Shown: positions 1-8,106 of the stretch, piece after piece
Layout: every line of letters begins with the position of its first letter
How positions within the stretch are numbered: the first letter of the stretch is position 1
Origin: Desulfosporosinus sp. Tol-M
GTDB lineage: Bacteria; Bacillota; Desulfitobacteriia; Desulfitobacteriales; Desulfitobacteriaceae
Assembly (NCBI GenBank): GCA_000770645.1
Contig: JQID01000026.1
Span: 1-41,731 of the forward strand
DNA length: 41,731 nucleotides
Direction of reading: 5' to 3'
Position numbers and translations under genes: made by a program
The notes under the pieces: generated by a model
Database searches by the model: none
What the model was told of the DNA's origin: nothing
The model's input: the letters and a program-made list of their open reading frames with translations, nothing else

Positions 1-204
1 AATTATTATGTTTTTATCATCTTTACTAAATATAATTCTGTAATTACCAACTCTCAATCTGTAATCTGCAATACTTCCTTGCAGTTTTTTTACATCTCCA
101 AACGGAAGTTGGCTTATAGCATTAATTATTTTAACCTGTGTATTTCTGTCCAATTTCTTTAAGTATTTAAGGCAATCTTTTTCATACTTAATTTTGTATC
201 TCAT
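1..204 (-). CDS. RelE/ParE-type mRNA interferase toxin, cut by the window edge
   Basis: Minus-strand reading frame starting with ATG at 204 and open to the window edge (68 codons), so the C-terminus is missing. It begins MRYKIKYEKDCLKYLKKLD and later reads LPFGDVKKLQGS...YRLRVGNYRIIF, the typical RelE/ParE layout with a basic N-terminal helix pair and the R-x-G-x-Y/W-R-I-x-F strand. It overlaps the end of the antitoxin gene by 17 bp, which implies translational coupling. Toxins of this fold usually cleave mRNA in the ribosomal A site and are neutralised by the partner antitoxin. The family assignment is good; the exact target cannot be read from sequence. Confidence 0.8.
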   Translation of the reverse strand, partial: MRYKIKYEKDCLKYLKKLDRNTQVKIINAISQLPFGDVKKLQGSIADYRLRVGNYRIIFSKDDKNIII

Positions 205-448
205 CTTTATTTATCCCCAATTCTTGTAAAAGTTCATCCTGGTCAATAAATTGACCTGTTGCTTTTACTTCTTCAAGATGGGCCTGTTCTTCTGCCGTTA
301 TAAATTCATGTTCGGACTCATTAATTTCATCCCATTTCTTCTGGCTTTCTTTAACCTTTAAAAATTCCGCCAAATCGATAATTGTTTTAATGTTTTCAGG
401 TTTTAACTCATCCTTTAAAATCTGCTCAATCTTTTGCGCTAGAGTCAT
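188..448 (-). CDS. Antitoxin of the RelE-type toxin-antitoxin pair
   Basis: 86-residue acidic protein, MTLAQKIEQILKDEL to GINKDEIQN. I chose ATG 448 over the upstream ATG at 475 because GGGAGGAA sits about 7 nt ahead of it and nothing usable precedes the earlier ATG. The N-terminal half is helical and hydrophobic (IIDLAEFLKV); the C-terminal half is strongly acidic, as expected for the toxin-wrapping tail of an antitoxin. It lies upstream of and overlaps the toxin gene. An inverted repeat 54 bp before the start codon (502-535) is a plausible autoregulatory operator. It probably binds that DNA and the toxin, but its DNA-binding fold is not obvious by eye. Confidence 0.7.
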   Translation of the reverse strand: MTLAQKIEQILKDELKPENIKTIIDLAEFLKVKESQKKWDEINESEHEFITAEEQAHLEEVKATGQFIDQDELLQELGINKDEIQN

Positions 449-501
449 ACCGAATTCCTCCCTAAATTTTAACATCCTATTTCGCTTACTATTCCTTACA
501 T

Positions 502-535
502 ACCTAATATCATATCATATTCTACGATATTAGGT
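502..535. promoter_or_regulatory. Inverted repeat, candidate toxin-antitoxin operator
   Basis: Perfect 10-bp arms ACCTAATATC and GATATTAGGT separated by 14 nt, 54 bp upstream of the antitoxin ATG. Type II toxin-antitoxin operons are normally autorepressed at such palindromes. The rest of 536-940 shows no convincing gene or RNA signature. Confidence 0.45.
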
Positions 536-941
536 TGGGATATGCCGTGGAAACAACCACAAGAATATAGTTGGAGTAGTTATCAGAGTTACGTTCAGGA
601 GGGTATAGAGAACACATAGTGGATTTTATATGATGAAACATTGTATTTATATTAAGAACACAAGTCACTTGATTGTTTTCAAATATAGAAATAAATATAG
701 TGGTTTTTAACTTATACATTTTTAAAGAAGTTAAATTACCTAATAAGCTGCCTCTTTTAGCGTGGAATTCATTATCAGTAATTTTTTTAAATTGTGCATT
801 TCTGTTTCCCCAGTATGTTATAATTTTATTTTTTATAGCTTCATCTAAAGTGGGAATTTAAAAAAGTTCTAGAAATTTTCAAAATATATACTAGACCTCC
901 TTAATTGGCATGGAGTAGCTTTTTGTGTTTAGTATTTAAGC

Positions 942-975
942 CAAAGAAAAGGCCCAAAGATTATCCGAGGGCCTT
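942..975 (-). terminator. Rho-independent terminator of the lipoprotein gene
   Basis: On the minus strand, AAGGCCC and GGGCCTT form a 7-bp stem around a 13-nt loop and are followed by TTCTTT. It lies 38 bp beyond the stop of the gene at 1013. Confidence 0.7.
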
Positions 976-1012
976 GTGCTCCTTATTATTTTTTCGTTAC
1001 CCCTTCCGTTCC

Positions 1013-2383
1013 TCATTTATTCGTGTCCGTCTGATCCTTCTGATCCTTTTGATCCTTTTGATCCTTTTGATCCCCCTGATCTTTCGTCGCGTCTTTTGGT
1101 TGCTCGGATTGCTGCTTTAACATTTCGGCGGGCACGGTTTTTACCTGTTCATTAACAGTTTTCTCCGTGCCAATTACTTTTCCTTGAGCATCAAGATACT
1201 CCCGGGTTGTTTCAGTCTTAATCCGTTCCGTAACCTTTTGGACTCCGGCAGGAATAGGGCTTGATTTGGCCTGTTGTCCTTCGCTGCTTGCTTCTGACTT
1301 ATTTCCACTCTGATCCTCTTGCTTGGCTTGCCCTTGATCTGTTGATTTAGAAGCTTGGTCCGCCTGCTCTTTTTCCTTTTTATCTTGTTCCGCACTTTGC
1401 AGGGTCAATGTGTAACTCTTCTGGATCAGCGCGAGATTATCTGGCGTTACAGCCTTAACCTGAATAATCTTGGCCGGAATTTCCCCTTGCTCACTTGTGA
1501 TAGAATCATTGACATCCAGGGCTTCTTTTTTTATAATTTTTTGGGCCCATTGATATGCATTAACCCCCTGAAGATAAGGAGAAGTGTCGATATCTCCGGC
1601 TTGAGCTCCGCTGGACATCCGTTCCAAAGATGGAACACAAGCTTGTCCCCCAACTAAGCTGATTTTCCTATCCAACTGCGTTTGTTTCAAAACTTCGTTT
1701 GCTAAAGCTGCCAATTGCTCGGTATGAGCCAGGATGCCCTGGACCTTGCCGGGATTCTTTTGAAGAATATCCACTAACCCCTGCTTGGTGACCGCTTCGG
1801 AATCTGGGGAACTTACAATGTTTTGCACTGTTATTTTGGGATATTTGCTAAGCACCACTTTGTTGCCGGCCAAACGTTCCTGAAATCCAGTTTCGTTAGG
1901 GTCTCCCTGCAAAATTACGACCTGACCCTCAGCAACCTTACTTACCAACGTTTGGGCCATAAGCTCTCCGGTCTTTTCCTGATCCGGAGTAATCATCCCG
2001 ACGAGCTTTACGCCTGCAGGAAGCTGACTTAAAGCTAACACTGGAATTTTGTCTGTTTCTGCACTCTTTAGCAGGCTCGCATTTCCCCCTTGATAAATAA
2101 GAACCTTCGCCCCTTTCAAGGGTGATTCTTCTCCCGCTGCACTTTGGCCCAGATACTTCACTTGCACGTTTTCCTTCTTCGCCAAATCGTCAATCCCTTT
2201 GGTAATAAGTAGTTTATTGGGATCTTCCTCATTTAAAGAAACTGCGATAACCGTCTCAGTCCCCCCTTTTGTTGAAGAAGTATTGTTCTTATTTCCAAAA
2301 AGGGATTGAAGACCACAGCCCGTTATTGTTAAACTAAGACATACGGAAATAATAACTAAAAGGTACCGTACTCTTTTTGACAT
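1013..2383 (-). CDS. Periplasmic-binding-protein-like lipoprotein with charged repeat tail
   Basis: 456 residues. A signal peptide with lipobox ends at Cys23 (LTITGC), so the mature protein should be anchored on the outer face of the membrane. Residues about 45-315 resemble the type-1 periplasmic binding fold of the ribose/sugar ABC substrate-binding proteins (VIAVSLNEEDPNKLLITKGI..., EKTGELMAQTL, ILAHTEQLAALANEVL). From about 330 the chain becomes low-complexity, rich in K, Q, S and D, and ends in repeated DQK triplets encoded by a 9-nt tandem repeat. No permease or ATPase genes are nearby, so it may be an orphan binding or sensing lipoprotein. Start ATG is preceded by GAAAGGAGCG. The ligand cannot be predicted. 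Confidence 0.7.
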   Translation of the reverse strand: MSKRVRYLLVIISVCLSLTITGCGLQSLFGNKNNTSSTKGGTETVIAVSLNEEDPNKLLITKGIDDLAKKENVQVKYLGQSAAGEESPLKGAKVLIYQGGNASLLKSAETDKIPVLALSQLPAGVKLVGMITPDQEKTGELMAQTLVSKVAEGQVVILQGDPNETGFQERLAGNKVVLSKYPKITVQNIVSSPDSEAVTKQGLVDILQKNPGKVQGILAHTEQLAALANEVLKQTQLDRKISLVGGQACVPSLERMSSGAQAGDIDTSPYLQGVNAYQWAQKIIKKEALDVNDSITSEQGEIPAKIIQVKAVTPDNLALIQKSYTLTLQSAEQDKKEKEQADQASKSTDQGQAKQEDQSGNKSEASSEGQQAKSSPIPAGVQKVTERIKTETTREYLDAQGKVIGTEKTVNEQVKTVPAEMLKQQSEQPKDATKDQGDQKDQKDQKDQKDQTDTNK

Positions 2384-2478
2384 GGGACACGCTCCTTTCG
2401 AAGCCCGGTCGTTAGTAGATCTTTAGATTAGTTTTCCCTTGTCAGCTAAAAAAATGCAGTAGAAATCTGATTCACATT

Positions 2479-3513
2479 TTAAACCTTTGTTTGTAAATCA
2501 CACAAAATCTGGTTGAGTACGGTTTCCCGGTAACTATCCAACTGTTCGAAATTTACAGCAGCCATATAGATCCCTTTAAGCTGAGACCTGTGTGTTTGCC
2601 AAGATATTAAGGCCTCTATTAATTTTTCACTAAAAGGCCGATCTAATCCTTGATCTTTTAAATTTTCGGGATTTCCCTGCCAGATCGCCAAACGCCTTTC
2701 GGGGAAAACAATCCCAATCACTTCATCCGGATTGAGCGGATGTAAGACAATTTCAATCATTTGTCCCAGTTGTTGCGCTTCTCGCAAAACCCAATCTATG
2801 GCATCCAACGTTTCGTCCCCTTCCAGTCGAATTTGATCGAAGTCCGTCAGAAAATGCGGGGCAAGATTAAGCCACCCCTCTAAAGTTAAACCGTGTAAAA
2901 AATAAGGTACAATAATGCTTTTTTGTAAAAGTTTGAGGGCATTTTCGGCGAGAGGCCAAGGGCCGATGTGTTCTTTCTTAACCTTTAAACGGGCGGAGTT
3001 TCCCAAGATCCAGGAGAGGTCTTCGTTTTCCATATGACGTTTAGGTATCCTATTTCCAATTAATGATCCAAGTTCTGCAGTCAGCTCTTCCTCCAAGGTT
3101 GTTTGAAGCTCTTGAAGCAGATCTTCGATTTTAAAAATCTCTGAACGCTGCTTCTCTAACTTAAGTTCATCACAGAAAATGCTAAAATCAATAAACTTCT
3201 CAACAACTCCCGGGGCTCGCCAACGTAGTGGGGAAACTTTCATGGCATCCAGCATTGCCAATCCCATATGCGGTATGATAAAACCTGCCATTGAGTCTGG
3301 GTCCCGCACGGAACGCAAAAAATCAACGCCATATCCCCGGTCCAGCAGATCAAGACCAATTACCTTTATCAACGTCGATTTACCTGTTCCCGGTCCCCCC
3401 AATAAGACATAAACCCGTTGCCAACTCGGCATCATGTTGGGCAAAAGGGATATATAGCCCCTGGTGGTCATTCCTTCTGCAAAATAATGTCGAACACCGG
3501 TCTTATTTCTCAT
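2479..3513 (-). CDS. P-loop ATPase of the PRK06851 type
   Basis: 344 residues. The Walker A motif GGPGTGKSTLIK lies near residues 39-50, preceded by the family-typical opening VRHYFAEGMTTRGYISL. The following FLRSVRDPDSMAGFIIP region resembles the nucleotide-kinase-like proteins annotated as PRK06851 in spore-forming Firmicutes. The second half (about 150-344) is poorly conserved to the eye and shows no second P-loop. No substrate is established for this family to my knowledge. It is monocistronic: a hairpin terminator lies upstream at 3633-3675 and the lipoprotein gene follows after about 95 bp. Confidence 0.6.
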   Translation of the reverse strand: MRNKTGVRHYFAEGMTTRGYISLLPNMMPSWQRVYVLLGGPGTGKSTLIKVIGLDLLDRGYGVDFLRSVRDPDSMAGFIIPHMGLAMLDAMKVSPLRWRAPGVVEKFIDFSIFCDELKLEKQRSEIFKIEDLLQELQTTLEEELTAELGSLIGNRIPKRHMENEDLSWILGNSARLKVKKEHIGPWPLAENALKLLQKSIIVPYFLHGLTLEGWLNLAPHFLTDFDQIRLEGDETLDAIDWVLREAQQLGQMIEIVLHPLNPDEVIGIVFPERRLAIWQGNPENLKDQGLDRPFSEKLIEALISWQTHRSQLKGIYMAAVNFEQLDSYRETVLNQILCDLQTKV

Positions 3514-3632
3514 GCGTGTAACCCCCGTCGTTTATTCTGGTCAGCGTAGTCTATGCAACAACGTGAACGACGGTCACTCACTCCTGGAATTAAACTATCA
3601 TATAATAATGTTATCCAAGAATAATAATAAAT

Positions 3633-3675
3633 AAGAAGGCATCTCTTGCTAATCTTTTACAAGAGATGCCTTCTT
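3633..3675 (-). terminator. Strong hairpin terminator after the Rnk-like gene
   Basis: 16-bp perfect stem (AAGAAGGCATCTCTTG and its complement) with an 11-nt loop. On the minus strand it is followed by ATTTATTATTATT. It starts 28 bp past the stop of the gene at 3703. Confidence 0.8.
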
Positions 3676-3702
3676 CAGGCTCGGATGCATAGCCTCAAAC
3701 AA

Positions 3703-4119
3703 TTATAACTCGTAGTTTCCAACCGCTTCAGGCTGGTATAAAATTTCTTCAACTTTCAGGTTAACGACGCCATCTGGGACCTTCCATTTTATGATATCTC
3801 CCGCACGATATCCTAAGATAGCTGTCCCTACAGGAGCCAAAATTGAAATTTTATCTTCAATCAAGTTGGCTTCCTGAGGATAAACTAACGTATAGATCAT
3901 TTCCTCTTCAGTATCCAAATCTATTAGAAGGACCTTTGAATTCATTGTAATTACATCATTTGGAACTTCTTGAGAAGTTACAATCTGTGCATTGTTCAAC
4001 TCTTTTTCCAGGTTGTTTAAATACTCCCTATTACTTGTATTATTAAATTCTCTTTCCTTTCCAATTAGTTTCAGCAATCGGTCTCTGTCTATGGATGTAA
4101 TATAAATTTTTCGCGCCAT
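3703..4119 (-). CDS. Rnk/GreA-C-terminal-domain protein
   Basis: 138 residues. The C-terminal half (LIDLDTEEEMIYTLVYP...SILAPVGTAILGYRAGD) matches the GreA/GreB C-terminal FKBP-like domain as found in Rnk, the regulator of nucleoside diphosphate kinase, which binds RNA polymerase near the secondary channel. The short N-terminal region (residues 1-50) is helical but much shorter than the GreA coiled coil, so transcript-cleavage stimulation like that of GreA is unlikely. Monocistronic, flanked by hairpins at 3633 and 4198. Start ATG follows a purine-rich AAGGTAAAAGAAG. The family is fairly certain, the physiological role is not. Confidence 0.75.
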   Translation of the reverse strand: MARKIYITSIDRDRLLKLIGKEREFNNTSNREYLNNLEKELNNAQIVTSQEVPNDVITMNSKVLLIDLDTEEEMIYTLVYPQEANLIEDKISILAPVGTAILGYRAGDIIKWKVPDGVVNLKVEEILYQPEAVGNYEL

Positions 4120-4197
4120 CTTCTTTTACCTTCCTATACTTATTATTTTCTATTGATTACATTCAAGCCCTGAAAAAAACCAAGTAATTAGTGAAAA

Positions 4198-4230
4198 CTC
4201 AACATAATCACTATTTGAGTTTATGTTGAG
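4198..4230 (-). terminator. Hairpin after ctpA
   Basis: Ten-base arms CTCAACATAA and TTATGTTGAG with a 13-nt loop. The minus strand continues TTTTC. It lies about 36 bp past the ctpA stop. Confidence 0.6.
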
Positions 4231-4265
4231 CCATTTTCAAGACTAGCGTGATCCTTAATCATTCC

Positions 4266-5456
4266 TTATTTTAATTTTCCTTGTAACGTCTGGAGAGCTT
4301 TTTGAAGCTGCGGGTCAAAGTTGGTGTCCAGCGGGGAAATGGTGGTCGACTGCCCTTTTTTTAGTTCTACCACTATATCCGGTTCTATCCCTTGTTTGTG
4401 AATATCCACCTTATTCGGAGTCAAGTATTTGGCAGTTGTTAATTTGACACTCGTCCCCCCACCCAAGGGGAAAATCGTTTGCACAATACCTTTGCCAAAT
4501 GTTTTTACTCCGACAAGGCTCGCCGTTCCTTTGTCCTTAATCGCTCCGGCTACGATCTCCGCAGCAGAAGCACTTTCTTCATTGACGAGAACCACCAAAG
4601 GCATTCCCAGAAATGTACCTGCCGCCATTTTTGTATCAACATTCCCTTTTTTATCCACAATATAAACAACTGGACCCTCTGGGATAAAGTAACTGGCAAC
4701 CTGAACAGCAGCTTTGAGTTCTCCGCCATGATTATATCTCATATCCAGAATAAGCCCTTTGAATTTCTTGATATCCAAATTGGTCATAGTTTCTTGAAGT
4801 TCAGTCCCTGTAACTGAGGAGAATTGAGTAATATTAATATAGGCAATATCTGGATGCCCCGGCAATGCTTCTCCCTCTACTGTTGGAACTGTGATGTTTT
4901 CTCGCGTCAAACTGACCGTGAAGGTCTTATTCGTACTCTCCCGATAGAGAGCCAAGTTTACTTTTGTTCCAGGATCTCCGCGCATCATCCCCACCGCTTT
5001 TTCTTGCTCCATGCCAGCTGTCTCCTCATCATTAATCTTGCTGACGACGTCGCCCGATTGGATACCTGCCTTACTAGCCGGCGAATTCTTAATGGGACGC
5101 AAGACCACGAGCTTTTTAGGATCCTTAAGGCTAAGAACAATTCCTACCCCGCCGAACTTCCCTTCCAGCATTTGGAAAAGTTCTTGGTTCTCCTTAGCAT
5201 TCATGTACGTCGAATAGGGATCTCCTAATATCTCTACAATCCCTTTTGTAGCACCTTCCACAAGCTGATCAGTCGTAACATTTTCTAAGTAGTCGCTTCG
5301 AATCAGTTGGATAACGTGAACTAACCGCCCCGCGTTATTTACGTTGGCAAGAACAATCCCACCCAGCGCCGTAGTCACTAGTACAGAAAATATCAATAGG
5401 ATGACCCCGATGTTTTTAGCTACTCTTTTCCAGTTCCACTCCTGCAAGCAAGTCAA
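4266..5456 (-). CDS. ctpA: Carboxy-terminal processing protease, S41 family
   Basis: 396 residues. One N-terminal transmembrane or signal segment (about 15-38) is followed by a linker with the DPYSTYM motif, a PDZ domain (about 95-175, GVGIVLSL...GDVVSKIN) and the S41 protease core. The catalytic Ser is in NEESASAAE and the Lys in TFGKGIVQ, giving an intact Ser/Lys dyad, so the enzyme should be active outside the membrane. It lies just downstream of an M23 peptidase gene and ftsEX, the order found in many Firmicutes, where such proteases process wall hydrolases or sporulation proteins. The start is probably TTG at 5456, after GAGGGAAGGGG; a TTG three codons later is possible. Confidence 0.9.
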   Translation of the reverse strand: MTCLQEWNWKRVAKNIGVILLIFSVLVTTALGGIVLANVNNAGRLVHVIQLIRSDYLENVTTDQLVEGATKGIVEILGDPYSTYMNAKENQELFQMLEGKFGGVGIVLSLKDPKKLVVLRPIKNSPASKAGIQSGDVVSKINDEETAGMEQEKAVGMMRGDPGTKVNLALYRESTNKTFTVSLTRENITVPTVEGEALPGHPDIAYINITQFSSVTGTELQETMTNLDIKKFKGLILDMRYNHGGELKAAVQVASYFIPEGPVVYIVDKKGNVDTKMAAGTFLGMPLVVLVNEESASAAEIVAGAIKDKGTASLVGVKTFGKGIVQTIFPLGGGTSVKLTTAKYLTPNKVDIHKQGIEPDIVVELKKGQSTTISPLDTNFDPQLQKALQTLQGKLK

Positions 5457-5519
5457 ACCCCTTCCCTCGTGTCTCGCTCTATTATATGCTCTTTCCTGTG
5501 TAGTAATACTACTTATCCA

Positions 5520-6668
5520 TTAATTAGGGACATACTGCAAAGGATCAGTAGGATTACCACTTACCCGGACTTCAAAATGCAGGTGCGGGCCTGTACTCCA
5601 CCCCGTTGAACCAACATACCCGATCACTTGATTCGCTTGAACCGCTTGACCTTCGGTAACATTCAAGGCTGACTGATGTCCATAAAGCGTAGAGATTCCC
5701 TTGCCATGGTCAATAATTGTCATATTCCCATAGGCCGTATTCCAGCCGGCCATGATGACGACTCCAGCTCCCGCTGCGGTAATCTGTGTCCCTGACGATG
5801 CCGCAATATCCGTTCCGGTATGCAAACTTCGTTTCTGCGTTATGGGGTGAATCCTCCAGCCAAAGGGACTGCTGATTTCGTAATAACCGGGTACCGGCCA
5901 GGTAGTGATTGATCCGCTCACGCCGCCTGAACGTCCTGCCTGAGCTGCCTGCAATTTGCGAATCTTATCATTCCAGGCATTGGCCTCGGATTCCAAGCGT
6001 TCAATATTATCATAAGCCACTTGTTGGGCCTTTGTGTTTTCGTCCAAGGCTTCGCGCTGCTGAGCGTTCGCTTTATCAAGGTCCGTTTTGACTGAAGCCG
6101 CCTGCTTTTCGAGTAGTGCGGCTTGATCCCTTTTGCTCATCAATTCGTTCGTTTTTTGAACAATTTGTTCCTTTTGGGATTTAATATCCGTCAATAACTG
6201 ACGGTCATTAGACACTAATTCCGCGAAATACTCCATTCGCGTAATGAAGTCACCGAGGTTCACAGACTGAAAGAGTAGTTCCAAATAGCTTACTTGCCCA
6301 CTCTCATAGATTCCCTTTGCCCGTTTTCCAAGGGCCACCTGGCGGTCTTCAAGCTCCTTTTGTTTTAGATCCAGTTCTTTTTGAGCTGAGAGAACTTGGT
6401 TTTGGGCTTGGGCATAAGCGGCCTGTTTCTGTTCAAAAAGCATCTGAGCTGCGGCGATTTGCGTTTCCAGTTGAACCATTCGAGCCTTGATTTTATCTGC
6501 CGTATAGGTTAATTCATTTAACTTCCCCCGGGTTTGATCCTTTTGATTTAAAATGTCTTTCTGCTGCTGAACAGCATCTCCCAGTTCGTTAGCCCCAGAA
6601 GGCAATACCGATGTTCCAAGTAAACCAAGACAAATTATCACAATCGTTAGTACTTTCCTTTGAAACAA
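5520..6668 (-). CDS. EnvC-like murein hydrolase or activator (coiled coil plus M23 domain)
   Basis: 382 residues. A signal peptide (about 1-27) is followed by a long coiled coil (about 28-235, heptads rich in Q, K, E, A) and a C-terminal LytM/M23 domain. The zinc and catalytic motifs are intact: HTGTDIAA supplies His and Asp, and GPHLHFEVR supplies the HxH. It could therefore be an active DD-endopeptidase, unlike E. coli EnvC, which only activates amidases. Coiled-coil M23 proteins of this type are controlled across the membrane by FtsEX, and ftsE/ftsX lie immediately upstream on the same strand, though separated by 547 bp of repeats. Likely TTG start after GGAGGGGG. Confidence 0.85.
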   Translation of the reverse strand: MFQRKVLTIVIICLGLLGTSVLPSGANELGDAVQQQKDILNQKDQTRGKLNELTYTADKIKARMVQLETQIAAAQMLFEQKQAAYAQAQNQVLSAQKELDLKQKELEDRQVALGKRAKGIYESGQVSYLELLFQSVNLGDFITRMEYFAELVSNDRQLLTDIKSQKEQIVQKTNELMSKRDQAALLEKQAASVKTDLDKANAQQREALDENTKAQQVAYDNIERLESEANAWNDKIRKLQAAQAGRSGGVSGSITTWPVPGYYEISSPFGWRIHPITQKRSLHTGTDIAASSGTQITAAGAGVVIMAGWNTAYGNMTIIDHGKGISTLYGHQSALNVTEGQAVQANQVIGYVGSTGWSTGPHLHFEVRVSGNPTDPLQYVPN

Positions 6669-6727
6669 ACGACCCCCTCCGTTCCTAAATTAAATTATTT
6701 TCGAACCTTCATCTCGTCTCCTACCCC

Positions 6728-6960
6728 GAAGCGCCTTTGCGTAAAGACACAAACAGTCCTTCAAAAGCGTCAAAACGTCTTCAATACCCCCGTCGACCCA
6801 AGCCGGAGAAAGTTTCTTAGCTTAAGGAGTATGGAGAGAGGAATCGTGTCAATGGATGAATGAAATGAATTGCACGTTCACCAAAGCTTTCGAGGAGCAC
6901 TTCTTTGGGGTTGGCTTAAACGGTTCTCTTTGCAATTTCATTTATTCATGGCTTGGTCAC
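6728..6960. repeat. Diverged copy of the dispersed hairpin element
   Basis: 6789-6850 aligns closely with 7022-7087 (shared GTCGACCC, AGTTTCTTAGCTTAAGGAG, AGAGAGGAATCG and GTCAATG). 6729-6790 resembles 28488-28560. The interior differs from the other copies but is itself an imperfect palindrome: ATGAATGAAATGAATTGCA at about 6855 nearly complements TGCAATTTCATTTATTCAT at about 6930. The right boundary is uncertain. Confidence 0.5.
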
Positions 6961-7040
6961 GAGTGGCTTGATTACGACAAAGAACCAAACCGTCCCAAAA
7001 CTCCCACCACAGTTCCACTCCTCCGTCGACCCTAGCTAGA

Positions 7041-7212
7041 GGAAGTTTCTTAGCTTAAGGAGCACGAAGAGAGGAATCGCGTCAATGAGCGTAGGCGATT
7101 AGGCGTGAAGAAAGGCAACGGTTAACTTGCAGAAAGCCCAGAGGTTTTGCCTTATAGCCTGAGCGACAAGTGAATAGCGATGGAACGTGTGCGACTGGGC
7201 TAAGACACTTCC
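7041..7212. repeat. 172-bp dispersed element with inverted ends, after ftsX
   Basis: Left end GGAAGTTTCTTAGC (7041-7054) and right end GCTAAGACACTTCC (7199-7212) are inverted repeats with one mismatch. The inside matches the copy at 28578-28751 in many blocks, including AATCGCGTCAATGAGCG, GAAAGCCCAGAGGTT and GAATAGCGATGGAACGTGTGCGAC. It begins 3 bp past the ftsX stop codon. It has no coding capacity; it resembles a MITE or a large REP-like palindromic unit. Interior pairing suggests the transcript would fold into a long branched hairpin. Confidence 0.7.
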
Positions 7213-7215
7213 TCT

Positions 7216-8106
7216 CTACGCTCGAAGGAACTTCTGTAAAGAGAACCCACTTCCCAGTGCACCCATCGCCATGCCAGCGAGCATAAGCCCCCCAGTGACT
7301 TGGCGAAAGAGAATCGCGTTTTGAACAACTGGGAGAAATGTTAATGTCGATTGGACATACATAGTAATCCAATTATAGCCCATACCAACAATACCAGCTG
7401 CCAGTGCTCCCCCAACAAATCCTAATGCTAACCCCTCAACAAGAAAAGGCCAGCGGACAAAACTGTTGCTAGCGCCCACTAATTTCATAATCTGAATTTC
7501 GCGGCGACGAGAAAAGACATTCATTTTAACGTTAATGGAAATCAACACAATGGCTGCAATGCCAAAAGCTGCCACCACACCAAAGCCAATCCACCTCAGC
7601 CATTGCGTAAATTTCAAAAGCTTATCCACAAATCCCTGTCCATAGCGGACTTTGTCTACCCCAGGAAGAACGGATATCGCGTCCGCCAAGGCGATAACGT
7701 TTTGAGGATCCGTTGCCTTGACTGTCAACTTATCCGGGAAGGGATTAGTCCCTCCAAGATCTGCCAAAAGATTACTTTGGGAACCACCCATCGTTTTCCC
7801 GAAATCAGCAAGGGCTTGGTCTTTGGAAACTACGGTTACGGAAGCCACCCCAGACATACCTTGAATCTGGGTTTTTAACCCTTCAAGTTCCGTTTGGGTT
7901 ATGCTGTTTTTTACAAACGCCGCAATCTCCAACTGAGATTCAAAGGATTTCGCCATATTAGAAGCGTTTGCCAGGAAAAATACAGAAAATCCTAAGATTA
8001 CAAGGGAAACCATAACGGTTAAAACCGACGCTATGCTAAGCCAAGGATTGCGTTTCATGGAGTGGACCGTCTCGCGCAGAATATAGCGAGCGGAATTAAG
8101 CGTCAT
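7216..8106 (-). CDS. ftsX: Cell division ABC transporter permease FtsX
   Basis: 296 residues. An N-terminal cytoplasmic segment (MTLNSARYILRETVHSMKRN) leads to TM1 (about 23-45), then an extracellular domain of about 100 residues (FESQLEIAAFVKN...), then three C-terminal TM segments (about 165-190, 215-240, 260-285). This is the four-TM FtsX topology. The start is ATG 8106, after AAAAGGGGGG, inside the end of ftsE with an 11-bp overlap, which argues for coupled translation. With FtsE it forms a mechanotransmission complex that switches the extracellular coiled-coil hydrolase encoded next. The stop codon TAG is followed directly by a repeat element. Confidence 0.92.
   Translation of the reverse strand: MTLNSARYILRETVHSMKRNPWLSIASVLTVMVSLVILGFSVFFLANASNMAKSFESQLEIAAFVKNSITQTELEGLKTQIQGMSGVASVTVVSKDQALADFGKTMGGSQSNLLADLGGTNPFPDKLTVKATDPQNVIALADAISVLPGVDKVRYGQGFVDKLLKFTQWLRWIGFGVVAAFGIAAIVLISINVKMNVFSRRREIQIMKLVGASNSFVRWPFLVEGLALGFVGGALAAGIVGMGYNWITMYVQSTLTFLPVVQNAILFRQVTGGLMLAGMAMGALGSGFSLQKFLRA

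Noticed and set aside
522..901. Short frames on both strands in the gap after the antitoxin
   Set aside because: No ribosome binding sites, no conserved-looking residues and no terminators matching them.
7082..7372. Minus-strand 96-codon frame over the hairpin element and the ftsX end
   Set aside because: Runs out of frame through ftsX and into the palindromic repeat; no ribosome binding site and no family pattern.
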